NCBI GenBank assembly: GCA_044225415.1
Contig: JBGAIO010000058.1
Location: forward strand, 1-17,362
Direction: 5' to 3'
Origin: JALORV01 sp044225415
GTDB taxonomy: Bacteria; Pseudomonadota; Gammaproteobacteria; Burkholderiales; Burkholderiaceae_F
Length of the DNA: 17,362 bases
The notes below the pieces were generated by a model, which searched no databases, was not told where the DNA came from, and saw only the letters and a list, made by a program, of their open reading frames with translations. How positions within the stretch are numbered: the first letter of the stretch is position 1; the number at the start of each line of letters is the position of its first letter. Below are positions 16,780 through 17,362 of this stretch, piece after piece. The position numbers were made by a program, and so were the translations under genes.

Positions 16780-17362
16780 ATGGCAAAGGTAGCGTACGTC
16801 ACGGGTGGCATGGGCGGCATTGGCACGGCAATCTGCCAGCGGTTGCACAAGGAAGGCTTCAAGGTCATCGCGGGCTGCGGGCCGAGTCGCGATTTCAACA
16901 AGTGGCTGGGCGAGCAGAAGGCGCTCGGCTACACCTTCTACGCATCGGTCGGCAACGTGGCCGATCGAGCAGCACCGAGGCGGCGTTTCAAGGCCGTGGC
17001 CGAGCACGGCCCGATCGACGTGCTGGTGAACAACGCCGGCATCACGCGCGACGGCGTGTTCCGCAAGATGTCGCTCGATGACTGGAAGGCGGTGATCGAC
17101 ACCAACCTCAACAGCCTGTTCTGCGTGACCAGGCAGGTCATCGACGGCATGCTCGACAAGGGCTGGGGGCGCATCATCAATATCTCGTCGGTCAACGGCG
17201 AGAAGGGCCAGTTCGGCCAGACCAACTACTCGGCGGCCAAGGCCGGCATGCACGGCTTCACGATGGCGCTGGCGCAGGAAGTGGCCAACAAGGGCGTGAC
17301 GGTGAACACCGTGAGCCCGGGCTACATCGGCACCGACATGGTCAAGGCGATCCGCCAGGACG
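16780..17362 (+). CDS. phaB: NADPH-dependent acetoacetyl-CoA reductase PhaB, 5' part
   Basis: PhaB reduces acetoacetyl-CoA to (R)-3-hydroxybutyryl-CoA, the monomer for PhaC. It is a short-chain dehydrogenase. ATG 16780 has GGAG 6 bases upstream. One frame is open to the window edge (194 codons of an expected 245 or so). The Rossmann cofactor motif is VTGGMGGIGTAIC (residues 8-20), NNAG follows, and the catalytic triad is S137 (INISSVNGEKGQFGQTNY), Y150 and K154. The sequence is close to the Cupriavidus necator enzyme (GFTMALAQEVANKGVTVNTV, SPGYIGTDMVKAIRQD). Around 16964-16991 the translation DRAAPRRRF departs from the family; shifting by one base gives STEAAF, so a compensating pair of indels lies there. 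The gene continues past the window; a phaR or phasin gene may follow, but that cannot be seen. Confidence 0.93.
   Translation, partial: MAKVAYVTGGMGGIGTAICQRLHKEGFKVIAGCGPSRDFNKWLGEQKALGYTFYASVGNVADRAAPRRRFKAVAEHGPIDVLVNNAGITRDGVFRKMSLDDWKAVIDTNLNSLFCVTRQVIDGMLDKGWGRIINISSVNGEKGQFGQTNYSAAKAGMHGFTMALAQEVANKGVTVNTVSPGYIGTDMVKAIRQD

Noticed and set aside
10220..16990. Reading the broken genes as a block of real pseudogenes or as programmed frameshifting
   Set aside because: Too many shifts at unrelated sites on both strands, without slippery-site patterns, and including bamD; sequence error is simpler.
16705..17253. 182-residue minus-strand frame across phaB
   Set aside because: It is antisense to a clear short-chain dehydrogenase with intact catalytic triad; no motif supports it.
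1..17362. CRISPR array, insertion sequence, tRNA, rRNA, phage or defence island
   Set aside because: No regularly spaced repeats, transposase or integrase motifs, tRNA-like cloverleaf or defence-gene motifs were seen by eye on either strand; the gene set is housekeeping, efflux and storage metabolism.

Overview
The window looks like an ordinary chromosomal stretch of a high-GC betaproteobacterium, most probably Burkholderiales. The evidence is the order bamD (minus strand) facing rluD-pgeF-phaC-phaA-phaB (plus strand), known from Burkholderia and its relatives, together with a Cupriavidus-type class I phaCAB operon and strongly GC-biased third codon positions. This is inference from gene content; no rRNA or other taxonomic marker is present.

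Layout. (1) 1-738, plus: the 3' part of an uncharacterised Ala/Arg/Glu-rich, probably coiled-coil protein that begins before the window. (2) 762-7302, minus: a complete four-gene RND efflux operon, transcribed in the order periplasmic adaptor, inner-membrane RND permease, outer-membrane factor, TetR-family regulator. The last three genes are chained by ATGA-type overlaps. Upstream of the adaptor gene, a perfect 18-bp palindrome lies between promoter-like hexamers and is the obvious candidate operator for the TetR protein. (3) 7476-8246, minus: a PP2C-type protein phosphatase. (4) 8441-10714, plus: a 65-aa YdcH-like (DUF465) protein followed by a YoaA/DinG-family iron-sulfur helicase. (5) 10677-11550, minus: bamD, outer-membrane assembly lipoprotein. 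(6) 11681-13400, plus: rluD (23S rRNA pseudouridine synthase) and pgeF (peptidoglycan editing factor), overlapping by ATGA. (7) 13541 to the end, plus: phaC, phaA and the first 194 codons of phaB. Together these make poly-3-hydroxybutyrate from acetyl-CoA: thiolase, then NADPH-dependent reductase, then polymerase.

Sequence quality is sharply uneven. Up to about 10.2 kb every gene reads as one clean frame. From about 10.22 kb onward every gene on both strands is broken by single- or double-base shifts, roughly thirty or more in total. The family sequence can still be followed by hopping frames. Because the damage also hits bamD, which is essential where tested, and sometimes restores frame within a few codons (phaB), I read it as indel error in the source sequence and not as gene decay. 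Genes there are given as CDS with outer boundaries; single-frame translations of them are not reliable.

I looked for an undescribed system (CRISPR, repeats, mobile elements, defence or biosynthetic islands, odd noncoding stretches) and see none. No gap exceeds 300 bases. The most useful leads are the palindromic operator of the pump operon with the regulator as last gene, the unknown protein at the left edge, and the frameshift block.
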